Part shown: positions 15,882 to 24,904 of the stretch, in pieces
Layout of the letters: each line of letters starts with the position of its first letter
Numbering within the stretch: the first letter of the stretch is position 1
Assembly: GCA_963723165.1 (NCBI GenBank)
Contig: CAVRPP010000008.1
Location: forward strand, 62,001 to 126,000
DNA length: 64,000 nucleotides
DNA from: UBA4744 sp963723165
GTDB taxonomy: Bacteria; Actinomycetota; Acidimicrobiia; Spongiisociales; UBA4744
Reading direction: 5' to 3'
Translations under genes and position numbers: made by a program
Notes under the pieces: generated by a model
Told to the model about the DNA's origin: nothing
The model's input: the letters and a program-made list of their open reading frames with translations, nothing else
The model's database searches: none

Positions 15882-18685
15882 GAAACCCTCCGTTCCCGTC
15901 CGATGACGCTGAGCGCCACCAATCCCAGCAAGAGCCCTGCCGCAACCAAGGCAAGGTTGCGGTTCGTGACGTCCCCGCCGAAAACGACTCTTCCGTCCGT
16001 GGGGACCACTTCATTGGCCCATCCGGTTGCCGACCAAGCATCACCCCATCGGTCGTCCTGGTTTTCGCCCACGTAGACGGGCCCGGGGCCGACGAAGTTG
16101 CCGATGTAGTCCGGCCGATCCCAACTCCATGCGGTTCCGTCGGCCCCTACCGCACGAGCTGCAAAGACCTCACTCTCAAACGTCGAGTAATCGAGGCCCG
16201 GCAACTGACGCATGTCGAGTTGTGATTCGAGTGCTTCCGCCAAGGGGTTGGTCTGCGTGAACACGACCCAGCGGATACCAAAAGGCGCCAGAGCCTGGCC
16301 CGGCCGCAATTCATCCCCGGCGACCACGCGGGCGAGCACCTGCGCCAGAGCCTCATCGCCACTCCGAGAGGATGGGAGCCACGCTTCCGGGAACATGGGC
16401 CCCTCCCCGGAAACAAGCCGGTAGGAGTACCCGACTGCAGATCTTGACTGACCGGGCAGGTCACCGGCTGCCCCGGCGATCAGGATGCGGTCTGGCCCGT
16501 GATCTTGTGCCCGGGCCGCAGCGAATTCAAGTTGAGCGCCGAAACGATCTTCCGGCAGGCCCAACCGGCCCGAAGGTACGAGCAACAGGATGCCGGCCGC
16601 AACGGCCAGCCCACCGAGTGCTGCGCCCCTACCGCCAATCACTCGCGCCAGCCCGGCGTCACTCAGCCGGGACGGCAAGTCGATCGCGGCACCCACGACG
16701 ATGGCGGTTCCCACAGCAGCGGCCACGTAACCGGCCACGACCGGCTCGCGCCCCACGTCGAGAGAACCACTGCGTGCCAGCAACGCGCCACCCGCCGCCA
16801 GCACCCCTCCCCAACCCAGGAAACCGGCGGTTCGGCGATCACCGAAAACGAACCCCAGCACGAGCGCCGCCGCCGCCCCGGCTACCGCCCATAGTGAAGG
16901 ATCGAAATACGGCGCATCACCGCCGTTGAGGAGTTGATCTACAGAGATCCAGTACAACCAGGGAAAGAGCAAGGGAATGGATAGAGCGGTAACCGGAACC
17001 GCTCGCACTACCGCACCCCAGGAGGCGTCTTCGCTCGCGACCACCCGGACGAACACGGCCACGAGCGGGAGGAGAGCCGCCATCGGAGCAAACAGGGCCA
17101 AGGAGCCGGCCGCCAGAGCGGCTCTCGCCAGAAACCCGATTCTGGCGCGCCGCTGCGACGGCCACGGCGCGATCATCGCCTCGCAGGCCCATGGCGCCAA
17201 CCCGATTGCGACTATCCCGGGCCAGTCGCCCGCTCCTGCCAGGGCCCTGGCGGCCGGGCCGCCAACCAAAGCAAGAGCGCCTCCGTAGCGAGCCATCGGA
17301 CCCATGTCGAGTCTCCGCAACAGCCGAACGGTTCCGATCAGCCCCACACCAGCAGCGCCGACCGAGAGCACGATCTCGGCAACGTGGGGGTTGGAGAGCA
17401 GGATCAGCTGGATGAGTGCGGTAGCCCCCACCGCGGGGTGCAAAGGAACCGGGCTCCCCAGCCCCGAGGTATTCCATCCGCCCGCATACGAGCGGAGGGT
17501 CGCCCAGGCGGACTCGGGAAGCGGTAGCGAAAACCCGACAGACGGGAGGCCGTCGGTCAAGATCGAACGACCGGCAATCAGCAGGAAGACCACCGCGGCC
17601 ACGGCGGCATACAAGCCCGGCTCATGCCAGAAGGCGCGGCGCCGTTCGACAAGTCCGGATAAGCGTGGCGCCACCCGATCGTCCCAGAGAACCCTGGAGG
17701 AGACCCGATCCGACACCTCCCGAAGCAATGCCGAGCCTCGCACCTGATACCGAAACAGCTCCTCATCTCCCATCATCCTCGAGCGCCGCATGCGGCGCCG
17801 GGCCGCCACGGTCGAAGGCAAATGGAGCAGATTCCATGCCCACCCCACGAGGAGGTCCCCGATGGCCCGTTTCCTGCCTAGGAAAGTCACCATGAGGGCG
17901 TACGCAAGACCGATGACGACGGCCAGTGGAATCGTCCAACCCAGGGTCACCGGGCTGTAGACCTTCAGCATGGTGCGGAGCCGCCCGGCTTCCTCCCTCC
18001 ACACCGGCGTGTTGTCTGAGCACACGCCCGCATGCAGGACTTCCGAGGACGGCACTACCACCACCCGTCCACCTGACGCACGTGCCCGATATGACAGGTC
18101 TATGCCGGCTGCCTGGGGGGCAAGGAGAGGATCGGTTCCTCCCAGACCCCTGAAGAGGTCCTTGCGTATGAGTGTCGAAGCCCCAAAGACGAACGCAACG
18201 TCCCGCACGACGTCGTATTGCTCCTGATCCATCTCATCCGAATCGAGACCGGAGTAGGGCACCAGGAACGCATCGGTCGCCGCCCCCACCGACTCCAGCA
18301 TCCCGGGCTGGTTCGCCCGAAGCAACTTGGAACCGGCCACCGATGCGTCCACCCGCTGGGCACCCTCAACCAGGGCCGCCAGTGCGCCTTTGCGGGGCGA
18401 GGCATCGTCGTGAATCAGCCAAACATGGGTAGCTTCCTCGGGAAGCCCGGCAATCAAACGTTGCATGTCGGGAACCCAGGTGATCGACCTGGCCCTGGCA
18501 ATACTGCGAACGCTCTCGCCGCCGCCGACCACGGCCGTGTAGGGAGTCTCGTAGGATTGGCTTGCCAGGCTTTCGATCACAGCTTCCAGTTGGGACTCGT
18601 CGCGGACGATGATGGCGGCGGCTACCACGGCAGTGGGCGTCGGCGCGGGCGCGGTCGTAGCCTCGGGATGCTCGGGGATCGACAT
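15878..18685 (-). CDS. Giant GT2 glycosyltransferase with C-terminal membrane domain
   Basis: About 935 residues. The first 270 residues are a GT-A domain (VVAAAIIVRDESQ, THVWLIHDDASPRKGALAAL, VFGASTLIRKDLFRGLGGTD) of GT2 type. A long polytopic region follows with a dozen or more helices, then a soluble C-terminal part and a final helix. This is the large GT2 protein paired with DUF5719 in actinobacteria. The ATG at 18685 fits the family. A longer reading to 18865 would run through the cofD gene on the other strand. The start lacks a clear Shine-Dalgarno. It is divergent from cofD, with about 80 bases for both promoters. Substrate and acceptor are unknown; an arabinogalactan-like or other wall glycan is a guess. 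Confidence 0.87.
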   Translation of the reverse strand: MSIPEHPEATTAPAPTPTAVVAAAIIVRDESQLEAVIESLASQSYETPYTAVVGGGESVRSIARARSITWVPDMQRLIAGLPEEATHVWLIHDDASPRKGALAALVEGAQRVDASVAGSKLLRANQPGMLESVGAATDAFLVPYSGLDSDEMDQEQYDVVRDVAFVFGASTLIRKDLFRGLGGTDPLLAPQAAGIDLSYRARASGGRVVVVPSSEVLHAGVCSDNTPVWREEAGRLRTMLKVYSPVTLGWTIPLAVVIGLAYALMVTFLGRKRAIGDLLVGWAWNLLHLPSTVAARRRMRRSRMMGDEELFRYQVRGSALLREVSDRVSSRVLWDDRVAPRLSGLVERRRAFWHEPGLYAAVAAVVFLLIAGRSILTDGLPSVGFSLPLPESAWATLRSYAGGWNTSGLGSPVPLHPAVGATALIQLILLSNPHVAEIVLSVGAAGVGLIGTVRLLRRLDMGPMARYGGALALVGGPAARALAGAGDWPGIVAIGLAPWACEAMIAPWPSQRRARIGFLARAALAAGSLALFAPMAALLPLVAVFVRVVASEDASWGAVVRAVPVTALSIPLLFPWLYWISVDQLLNGGDAPYFDPSLWAVAGAAAALVLGFVFGDRRTAGFLGWGGVLAAGGALLARSGSLDVGREPVVAGYVAAAVGTAIVVGAAIDLPSRLSDAGLARVIGGRGAALGGLAVAAGILLLVPSGRLGLPEDRFGAQLEFAAARAQDHGPDRILIAGAAGDLPGQSRSAVGYSYRLVSGEGPMFPEAWLPSSRSGDEALAQVLARVVAGDELRPGQALAPFGIRWVVFTQTNPLAEALESQLDMRQLPGLDYSTFESEVFAARAVGADGTAWSWDRPDYIGNFVGPGPVYVGENQDDRWGDAWSATGWANEVVPTDGRVVFGGDVTNRNLALVAAGLLLGLVALSVIGRERRVS

Positions 18686-18767
18686 GAGGGTGCCATTGTG
18701 GAGCGGAAACGGCGACACTGCAATCTGCGGAGTCGCGTGAGGGCCGTGGGAGAAGGGAAGGACTGAA

Positions 18768-19688
18768 GTGAAGAAGGTCGTATTGCTATCAGGCGGCGTT
18801 GGTGGAGCCCGACTGGCACGGGGTCTAGCAGCTCTTGACGATGTTGAGCTCACCGTGGTGGTCAACGTCGGTGACGACGAGGTGGTGTACGGGCTTCACG
18901 TATCTCCGGACGTCGATACCGTCCTGTACACCATGGCCGGTGTGGAAGGTCCAGAGGGGTGGGGCCTGAGCGCCGATACGTTCACGGTACTGAAACGGCT
19001 GGCGCTTTTTGGAACGGATACCCGCTTCCGCATCGGCGACCGAGATCTCGCCACCAACTTATTCCGCACCCAGGAACTGCTCGCCGGCAAGACACTGTCT
19101 CAGATCACGGCTGAGATCGCCGCCGCTCTCGGAACCCGCGGGAGGGTGATACCCGCGACTGAGCAAACCCTGCGAACCATGATCCGGACCGGCGAGGGAG
19201 AATGGCTGTCGTTCCAGGAATACTTCGTGATGCGGGGTCATGCCGACGATGTGGCCGATCTTCGTTTCGACGGCGCCGCCAACGCCCACCCCTCCCCCGG
19301 TATCGTTGAGTCGCTCGGAGATGCCGACGCGGTGATCATCGGGCCGTCGAACCCGCCACTTTCGATTTGGCCGATCCTGGCCATCGAGGAAATCGCAGCT
19401 GCGGTGGAGGGGGCGCAACGGGTCCTGGCCGTGAGCCCCCTGTTCGGCGGACGGGCACTCAAAGGCCCCACCGAAAAGGTCATGGCGTCACTCGGACTGC
19501 CCGCAGGCAACGCCGGGGTCGTGACCTCCTACGGGGGCATTATCGACGACCTGATCATCGACACCGGCGACGCCCACGAACGGGCCGGACTCGGCAATCT
19601 TGGAGTCAAGATCCATGTGGGCGACACTCGAATCGCCGATCCGACGGCCGCCTGGTCGTTCGCTGATTGGCTGATCGACCTGTTGTGA
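18768..19688 (+). CDS. cofD: 2-phospho-L-lactate/phosphoenolpyruvyl transferase (F420 biosynthesis)
   Basis: A 306-residue enzyme, CofD in archaea and FbiA in actinobacteria. It joins the Fo chromophore to a phospholactyl or phosphoenolpyruvyl group from the guanylyl-activated donor to give (dehydro-)F420-0. Seen are the N-terminal motif LLSGGVGGARLARGL, the VNVGDDEVVYGLHVSPD loop, GGRALKGPTEKVM and a typical C-terminal SFADWLIDLL. The start is GTG with GGAAGG about 7 bases upstream. The next gene, cofE, begins inside its stop codon (GTGA). fbiC and cofC are not in the window. Confidence 0.95.
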   Translation: MKKVVLLSGGVGGARLARGLAALDDVELTVVVNVGDDEVVYGLHVSPDVDTVLYTMAGVEGPEGWGLSADTFTVLKRLALFGTDTRFRIGDRDLATNLFRTQELLAGKTLSQITAEIAAALGTRGRVIPATEQTLRTMIRTGEGEWLSFQEYFVMRGHADDVADLRFDGAANAHPSPGIVESLGDADAVIIGPSNPPLSIWPILAIEEIAAAVEGAQRVLAVSPLFGGRALKGPTEKVMASLGLPAGNAGVVTSYGGIIDDLIIDTGDAHERAGLGNLGVKIHVGDTRIADPTAAWSFADWLIDLL

Positions 19689-20386
19689 CCGTCGAGATCA
19701 CACCGATCTACGGCATCGGCGAAATCGAACCAGGCATGGACCTGGCAGCCGTTCTGGTGTCGGCACTCGACGCGACGGGTTTCGTTCTCCGCCAAGCAGA
19801 CGTGATCGTGGTGACCCACAAGGCAGTATCGAAAGCGGAAAACGCAGTTGTTCGTTTCGACGACGACGAAGAGGAACGCCGCCAAATCATTGCCGGCGAG
19901 GCAGCCGCAATTCTGCGTCGTCGGGGCGATCTGGTCATCACCGAGACCCGCCACGGTTTCATCTGTGCAAACGCCGGAGTCGACCGATCCAACATGCCCG
20001 AAGGCTTTCTAGCGCTGCTGCCTCGCGATCCGGATCAGTCGGCTCAGCGGCTCCGCACCAGGATCGGGCGAGCAACCGGAGTCGAAGTTGCGGTGATCAT
20101 TACCGATACGTTCGGACGCCCCTGGAGACGCGGTTTGACCGACGTCGCCATCGGCATAGCCGGCATGCCCGCCTTGGTCGACTATCGAGGGCAGACCGAC
20201 ACCCACGGCAGAGCGCTCACCGTCACCGAGGTGGCCCTTGCCGACGAAGTGGCCGCCGCCGCCGACCTCGTCATGGGAAAGGCGCAAGGAGTCCCGCTGG
20301 CCGTGGTGCGCGGCCTCGATTGTCCGCCGGGAGAGGGCCGCGCCACAGACCTGGTGCGTCCCCCCGGGGAGGACATGTTCCGGTAA
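19685..20386 (+). CDS. cofE: F420-0:gamma-glutamyl ligase (stand-alone CofE)
   Basis: A 233-residue enzyme that adds glutamate residues to F420-0. Seen are IYGIGEIEPGMDLA, VVTHKAVSKAEN, the THGRALTVTEVALADEVAAA segment and VVRGLDCPPGEG. The GTG at 19685 overlaps the cofD stop (GTGA); an alternative TTG at 19667 lies inside cofD. The length equals archaeal CofE. Mycobacterial FbiB has an extra C-terminal FMN reductase domain of about 200 residues, absent here. If the organism makes dehydro-F420-0, as mycobacteria do, that reductase must be a separate protein elsewhere. Confidence 0.93.
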   Translation: MTVEITPIYGIGEIEPGMDLAAVLVSALDATGFVLRQADVIVVTHKAVSKAENAVVRFDDDEEERRQIIAGEAAAILRRRGDLVITETRHGFICANAGVDRSNMPEGFLALLPRDPDQSAQRLRTRIGRATGVEVAVIITDTFGRPWRRGLTDVAIGIAGMPALVDYRGQTDTHGRALTVTEVALADEVAAAADLVMGKAQGVPLAVVRGLDCPPGEGRATDLVRPPGEDMFR

Positions 20387-20432
20387 GGGAATATTTGTCA
20401 GTAATCAGAACATCGCAGCTTTGAATCGGGGA

Positions 20433-20474
20433 ACCGGATACTGGGAACTGGAAACTGGCGACCGGGAACTGAGT
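20433..20474. repeat. Six tandem copies of a 7-base unit (ACTGGNA-like)
   Basis: Between the convergent cofE and epimerase genes the + strand reads ACCGGAT, ACTGGGA, ACTGGAA, ACTGGCG, ACCGGGA, ACTGAGT in direct succession. The unit differs at one to three positions between copies. It is not an evident terminator. It fills the 3' half of the 89-base spacer. Confidence 0.7.
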
Positions 20475-20475
20475 C

Positions 20476-21417
20476 CTAGCGGCTTTTTCTCATCCACGCG
20501 ATCGTCAACGCCAAGCCCTCTTCAAGACCCGTCCACGGTTGCCACTGAAGTGCTTTGGCGGCAGCCGCCGGATCGACTGCCGACCTAACAACCTCCCCAG
20601 GGCGGGCGTCGGCGAAGACCGGCAACTCACCAAAGCCCACCTCCTCGGCAATGGCACGGAAGAGCTGGATAACCGATGTCTCGCGGCCGGTACCCACGTT
20701 GAAATACTTGCCGCCGCCCATCCCGGCGGCTCGCACCAAAGCATCCACGGCATCGTCGACAAAGAGAAAGTCCCTCGTTTGCATGCCGTCCCCGTAGATG
20801 ACGGGACGATGCGAGTTGAGCATGAGGCGGCTGAAAATGGCGACGACGCCGGACTCGCCAAACGGATGCTGACGCGGCCCGTATACGTTGGACAGTCCAA
20901 GAGCAACGTAATCGACACCGTAGGCGGCCTCATAAAATCGAAGGTAATCCTCCACCACCTTCTTCGAGATTCCGTAGGGAGCACCCGGCCGCTTGGCATA
21001 CCCCTCCCTGGCGGGAAGCTTGACCTGCCCGCCGTAAACGGCTCCGCCGCTCGATGCAAACACGACTCGCTCGACCCCGACCCGACATGCCGCCTCGAGC
21101 AGATTGATCGTGCCGAGGATATTGACAGAAGCGTCGAAGAGCGGATCGACAACCGACCGCACGACGGAGACTTGTGCCGCCAAATGAAACACAACATCAG
21201 GGGCGAATTGCCCGAGGGCGGTTCCAAATTCCTGGTCGCGGACATCGAGCTGATGGAATCTAATGCGGCCGTGTGCCCGCGCCTCGGCCAGGTTATCGAG
21301 GTGCCCCGAGGAGAGATCGTCGACAACCAGCACATCCCAACCCTCGTCCATCAATCGGCCCGAAAGGTGGGATCCAATGAACCCTGCGCCGCCGGTGACG
21401 AGCGCCCGGCCTTTCAA
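20476..21417 (-). CDS. NAD-dependent epimerase (UDP-glucose 4-epimerase-like SDR)
   Basis: About 313 residues, extended SDR family. The Rossmann motif GGAGFIGSH is at the N terminus, FHLAAQ in the middle, an SSGGAVYG segment, and the catalytic YGISK (YxxxK). It likely interconverts UDP-glucose and UDP-galactose or an N-acetyl or uronic-acid pair. Next to UDP-glucose dehydrogenase, a UDP-glucuronate epimerase is possible too. The TTG at 21417 overlaps the stop of the GT2 gene (TTGA) with GGGAA upstream. The longer reading from 21489 lies inside that gene. Co-translated with the GT2, it belongs to an envelope-sugar operon with ugd. Confidence 0.87.
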   Translation of the reverse strand: MKGRALVTGGAGFIGSHLSGRLMDEGWDVLVVDDLSSGHLDNLAEARAHGRIRFHQLDVRDQEFGTALGQFAPDVVFHLAAQVSVVRSVVDPLFDASVNILGTINLLEAACRVGVERVVFASSGGAVYGGQVKLPAREGYAKRPGAPYGISKKVVEDYLRFYEAAYGVDYVALGLSNVYGPRQHPFGESGVVAIFSRLMLNSHRPVIYGDGMQTRDFLFVDDAVDALVRAAGMGGGKYFNVGTGRETSVIQLFRAIAEEVGFGELPVFADARPGEVVRSAVDPAAAAKALQWQPWTGLEEGLALTIAWMRKSR

Positions 21418-22127
21418 CGACGGATGTTCCCGGTCGGAACGAATCGATACTTCACCAGGGCCCACAGTGCGGGGAATCCGTCCCGCCACGAGATCTTCTT
21501 CCCTTCGCCCACTTCCCGGCCCGTGTACCGAATCGGAACCTCGTAGATCCTCACGCCGGACCGCAACAATTTCGCCGTGATCTCGGGCTCGATATCAAAC
21601 CGGTTCGACGTGAGGTTCAACGACCGGACGAGATCACCCTCGATGAGCTTGGAGCATGTCTCCATATCCGAAAGCGTTGTGTTGTAGAGCACGTTGGTAA
21701 GCAGGCTCAGGAAACGGTTTCCCACCCAATGCCAGAACATCATGTTGCGCCGTTCGCCGGTGAACCGGGACCCGTACACGGCCCTGGCCTCGCCCTCGAG
21801 AGCGGGACGCAACAGTGAGGGCCAATCCCGCGGATCGTATTCGAGGTCGGCGTCGTACACGATCACGAAGTCCCCCGTCGATTCCTGGAATCCCCTTCGC
21901 AGCGCGGCGCCTTTTCCCATATTGACCGGCTGGTGCAGAACTTTGACCGTGGAATCGGCGAGGCGCTTGATGATCTCGCCGGTGCCGTCGGTCGAACCGT
22001 CATCGATGATCAGGATCTCTCTGTCGACGGGCAGCTCAACGGTCCTGGCACGGCGAACCGCTTCAGCAATGGTGCGCCGTTCGTTGAAAACAGGAATCAG
22101 AATCGAAAGCTTTACCGTCTCAGTCAC
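21414..22127 (-). CDS. GT2 glycosyltransferase (polyprenyl-phosphate type)
   Basis: About 237 residues. Motifs are LSILIPVFNERRTI, IIDDGSTDGT, the metal site VYDADLEYDP, GSRFTGERRNMMFWHWVGNR and FDIEPEITAKLLRSG. This pattern is close to dolichyl-phosphate mannose or glucose synthases, but without membrane helices. The GTG at 22127 has a GGAG ten bases upstream; the longer frame from 22274 lies mostly inside ugd. It is coupled to the epimerase by TTGA. It probably transfers a hexose from an NDP-sugar to a polyprenyl phosphate carrier. Confidence 0.88.
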   Translation of the reverse strand: MTETVKLSILIPVFNERRTIAEAVRRARTVELPVDREILIIDDGSTDGTGEIIKRLADSTVKVLHQPVNMGKGAALRRGFQESTGDFVIVYDADLEYDPRDWPSLLRPALEGEARAVYGSRFTGERRNMMFWHWVGNRFLSLLTNVLYNTTLSDMETCSKLIEGDLVRSLNLTSNRFDIEPEITAKLLRSGVRIYEVPIRYTGREVGEGKKISWRDGFPALWALVKYRFVPTGNIRR

Positions 22128-22188
22128 TGTGAGTTCACTCCACTTCAGATACGTCGTAGCCCGACAAGCGTTGGTGCCGCCGAACCGT

Positions 22189-23460
22189 TCATCGGCCGAC
22201 GCCGTAGTAATGCATACCGAGACGCCGAACCGCGTCGGGATCGAGGATGTTCCGTGCATCGACAATCGACGCACCGGCCATGGCGTCGCGCACCATCCTT
22301 AGATCCACAGCCTGGAACTCCGGCCACTCGGTGGCGATCAGCAGCACATCTACGCCTTTGACCGCGTCGAGAGGATCAGCGACCAACTCCACACCGTCGA
22401 TGTCGACGGATGCTTGGGGGTCAAACGCCAGAACCCTCGCGCCCCGGCCCGCCAGGATGCGAGCCAGTTCCGCGGCAGGCGAGTCCCGGGTGTCGTCGGT
22501 CCCTGCCTTGAATGCCAACCCCCAGAGCCCAACCGTTGCGCCGTCGAGCCCGGCCGGAACGGCTGCGTCGACCTTGTCCACGACCCGTTGCCGTTGCTCG
22601 TTGTTCACTTCGATAACGCCCTTGAGCAGCGCGAAGTCGTAGCTGGCTTCCTCGGCGATGGCCACCAGCGCATGAGTGTCTTTGGGAAAACACGAACCCC
22701 CGTAGCCGGGACCCGGGCTGAGGAAGTGATGCCCGATCCTCTTGTCGTAGCCCATACCGAGCAGAACGTCCCGAACGTCGGCCCCGACCGCCTCGGCGAG
22801 GTTGGCCATCGCGTTGGCGAACGTTATTCGGGTGGCCAGGTAGGCATTCGAACCGTATTTGACCATCTCTGAGCTTATGGGATCCGTCACGACCACGGGA
22901 GCTTCGAGATCGCGGTACAGCTCCATCATTCGCTCGGCCGCATGCTGGTCGGTCGTCCCGATCACGACGCGGTCGGGATGGAAGAAGTCCGAGACCGCGC
23001 TCCCTTCCCGCAGGAACTCCGGATTGCTGAGGACGGTGACGCCCGGGTTCCGTTCGTCAAAAAACTGTTGATACTTCGCCACGGAGCCAACCGGGACCGT
23101 CGACTTGAAAACGACCAGGGCGTCGGCGTTGAGCACAGATGCAATCTCGTCGAGGACCGCGGATACGATCGACATGTCGGCCGCCCCATTGTTTCCCTGC
23201 GGCGTCGGAACGGCGATGAAGACAACCTCCGCCCCGGCGACTACCTCCGTATTGGACGCTTCGAAGGTGAGCAAACCGGTCGCCAGGCCCTCTCCAAGGA
23301 TCGCTTCGAGGTCGGGTTCGAAGATCGGTGATTGTCCGGCATTGAGCAGCTGCAGCTTGTCCGGGCTGTTTTCGCCTACCCGGACCCGGTGACCGAGCGC
23401 AGCAAGACCTGCGGCCTGCACCAGGCCTACATATCCGGCTCCAATCACAGCTACTTCCAC
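22189..23460 (-). CDS. ugd: UDP-glucose 6-dehydrogenase
   Basis: A 423-residue enzyme making UDP-glucuronate from UDP-glucose with two NAD. Motifs are GAGYVGL at the N terminus, the VPTPQ segment, SNPEFLREGSAVSDFFHPDR, the catalytic cysteine C257 in GGSCFPKD, and GLAFKAGTDDTRDSPA in the C-terminal domain. GGAGG at 23468-23472 lies 2 bases from an in-frame TTG and 7 bases from the GTG at 23458-23460, so I prefer the GTG. The operon continues into the GT2 and the epimerase. UDP-glucuronate would feed the wall or capsular polysaccharides of this locus. Confidence 0.95.
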   Translation of the reverse strand: MEVAVIGAGYVGLVQAAGLAALGHRVRVGENSPDKLQLLNAGQSPIFEPDLEAILGEGLATGLLTFEASNTEVVAGAEVVFIAVPTPQGNNGAADMSIVSAVLDEIASVLNADALVVFKSTVPVGSVAKYQQFFDERNPGVTVLSNPEFLREGSAVSDFFHPDRVVIGTTDQHAAERMMELYRDLEAPVVVTDPISSEMVKYGSNAYLATRITFANAMANLAEAVGADVRDVLLGMGYDKRIGHHFLSPGPGYGGSCFPKDTHALVAIAEEASYDFALLKGVIEVNNEQRQRVVDKVDAAVPAGLDGATVGLWGLAFKAGTDDTRDSPAAELARILAGRGARVLAFDPQASVDIDGVELVADPLDAVKGVDVLLIATEWPEFQAVDLRMVRDAMAGASIVDARNILDPDAVRRLGMHYYGVGR

Positions 23461-23559
23461 GTGCAAACCTCCAGAATGTCGGTATCGACCCGCGCTCAGC
23501 CCAGCCTAAGACTTATGTGATGAGCCTTTGACTCCACCGACCGCAAATCCGGCCGACCC

Positions 23560-24855
23560 CTATTGCGCATCAGCGCCGACGATCACGATCACATCAATTC
23601 CTTCCGGCACCGTTCCCGGTCGTATCTCCCCGAACCCCAACTGATCGGCGACCAGGGTGGCCTGCGCCACCCGATCGGGCCCGGCCAGGAGCACCGTGGT
23701 CGGGAAGTCGTCCGATTCGGCGTCACCGATGTCCACGATCACAAACCGGCCGTCGGTCAACTCCCCGGCCCAGCGGGCGGCTGCTCCGGGAATACCGTTT
23801 CCGTTCAATACCTGAACCCGGACCGGGCCGTCGGCCACCACCCCGAAGGCTTGTCCGGTCAGAAACGCTGCCAGAATGGCACCTGCCGCCGGTTCCTCCG
23901 GAAGCTGGTACGAACCGCCATCGATAGTTCGCGTCACCGTCGGATAGGTGACCGATTCGATGTCGGCGGCATTGAGAGAGCGCATCGACCAGACCAGATC
24001 GATGAGAGCATCCTGGTCCAGGGCCGCATCAACGGTCAGAAAGCTACCCAGCGATTCGATGAGGCGGCCCGCCTCGGTGATGGTCGAAGGGTTCTTGGCT
24101 TCGGCGACGATCGCCAGAATGAGTTGTTGTTGCCGGTGAGTACGACCGATGTCATTCGCATCGACAGAGGTCCACCTGCCGTTCTGCAGTTCCTGATAGC
24201 TGCGAGAGCGTGCGTAGGCCAGGGCCATGGCCCCGTCGAGACGCTGCCGCCCGGCTGGAACCTCCAAACCCGATTTGAGGTCGCGAGCCGCATAGGGGAA
24301 GTTCAGCGTGACCCCACCCAGGGCGTCGACCAGGCTGGCAAAACCGAAGAAATCGATCTCGGCGTAATGGTGAATGGGGATCCCGGTTGACCGGCTCACC
24401 GTCTGGACCGTCAGAGCGCCTCCACCGAACGCGTAGGCGGCGTTGATCTTGTTGGTTCCGTGACCCTCAATGTCGACACGAAGATCTCTCGGCAAGCTGA
24501 GGATTCGAGCGGTGCCGTCTTGCGGTATGACCTGCACGACCATGATGACGTCAGCCCGCTGGCCTGCAAAAGCCCCGAAGTTCCCTTCGAGGTCGTCCGG
24601 TAAGTTCTCCCGGGAGTCGCTGCCGATGAGCAGGAAGTTGAGCGGATCCTGGCGGGAGAGTGGTTTGTCGGCCAGTTCCGCAACGACTTCCTCGTTCTTG
24701 CGGAGTTGATCGTCGATCCTTCCCGTGTAGTAACGCAATGCGAAGTAGCCGCCGAAGACCACCAGATTGGCCAGCACCAGCAGGGCCACCAGACTGCGCT
24801 TCAACCAGCTGCGCGAACGCGGCGACGGGGTGGGCGGAACGGGGGAATCAATCAT
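23560..24855 (-). CDS. LytR-CpsA-Psr family wall glycopolymer ligase with LytR_C domain
   Basis: A 431-residue membrane-anchored protein. It has a short cytosolic tail, a membrane helix (about 18-42), an LCP domain (about 70-270) and a LytR_C domain (about 340-430). LCP marks are FLLIGSDSRE, ILSLPRDLRVDIEGHGTNKI, YAEIDFFGFASLVDALGGV and ALAYARSRS. LCP enzymes transfer glycopolymers such as arabinogalactan, teichoic acids or capsule from polyprenyl phosphate to peptidoglycan. The C-terminal VQVLNGNGIPGAAAR is the usual LytR_C pattern. The mycobacterial counterpart of this neighbourhood also has an LCP gene. It points at a wall glycopolymer made by the adjacent sugar genes. Confidence 0.93.
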   Translation of the reverse strand: MIDSPVPPTPSPRSRSWLKRSLVALLVLANLVVFGGYFALRYYTGRIDDQLRKNEEVVAELADKPLSRQDPLNFLLIGSDSRENLPDDLEGNFGAFAGQRADVIMVVQVIPQDGTARILSLPRDLRVDIEGHGTNKINAAYAFGGGALTVQTVSRSTGIPIHHYAEIDFFGFASLVDALGGVTLNFPYAARDLKSGLEVPAGRQRLDGAMALAYARSRSYQELQNGRWTSVDANDIGRTHRQQQLILAIVAEAKNPSTITEAGRLIESLGSFLTVDAALDQDALIDLVWSMRSLNAADIESVTYPTVTRTIDGGSYQLPEEPAAGAILAAFLTGQAFGVVADGPVRVQVLNGNGIPGAAARWAGELTDGRFVIVDIGDAESDDFPTTVLLAGPDRVAQATLVADQLGFGEIRPGTVPEGIDVIVIVGADAQ

Positions 24856-24904
24856 CAGGCTGAGATTAGTAGTCGTTGCGCAGCATCTATCGAGCCGGCC
24901 GGGG

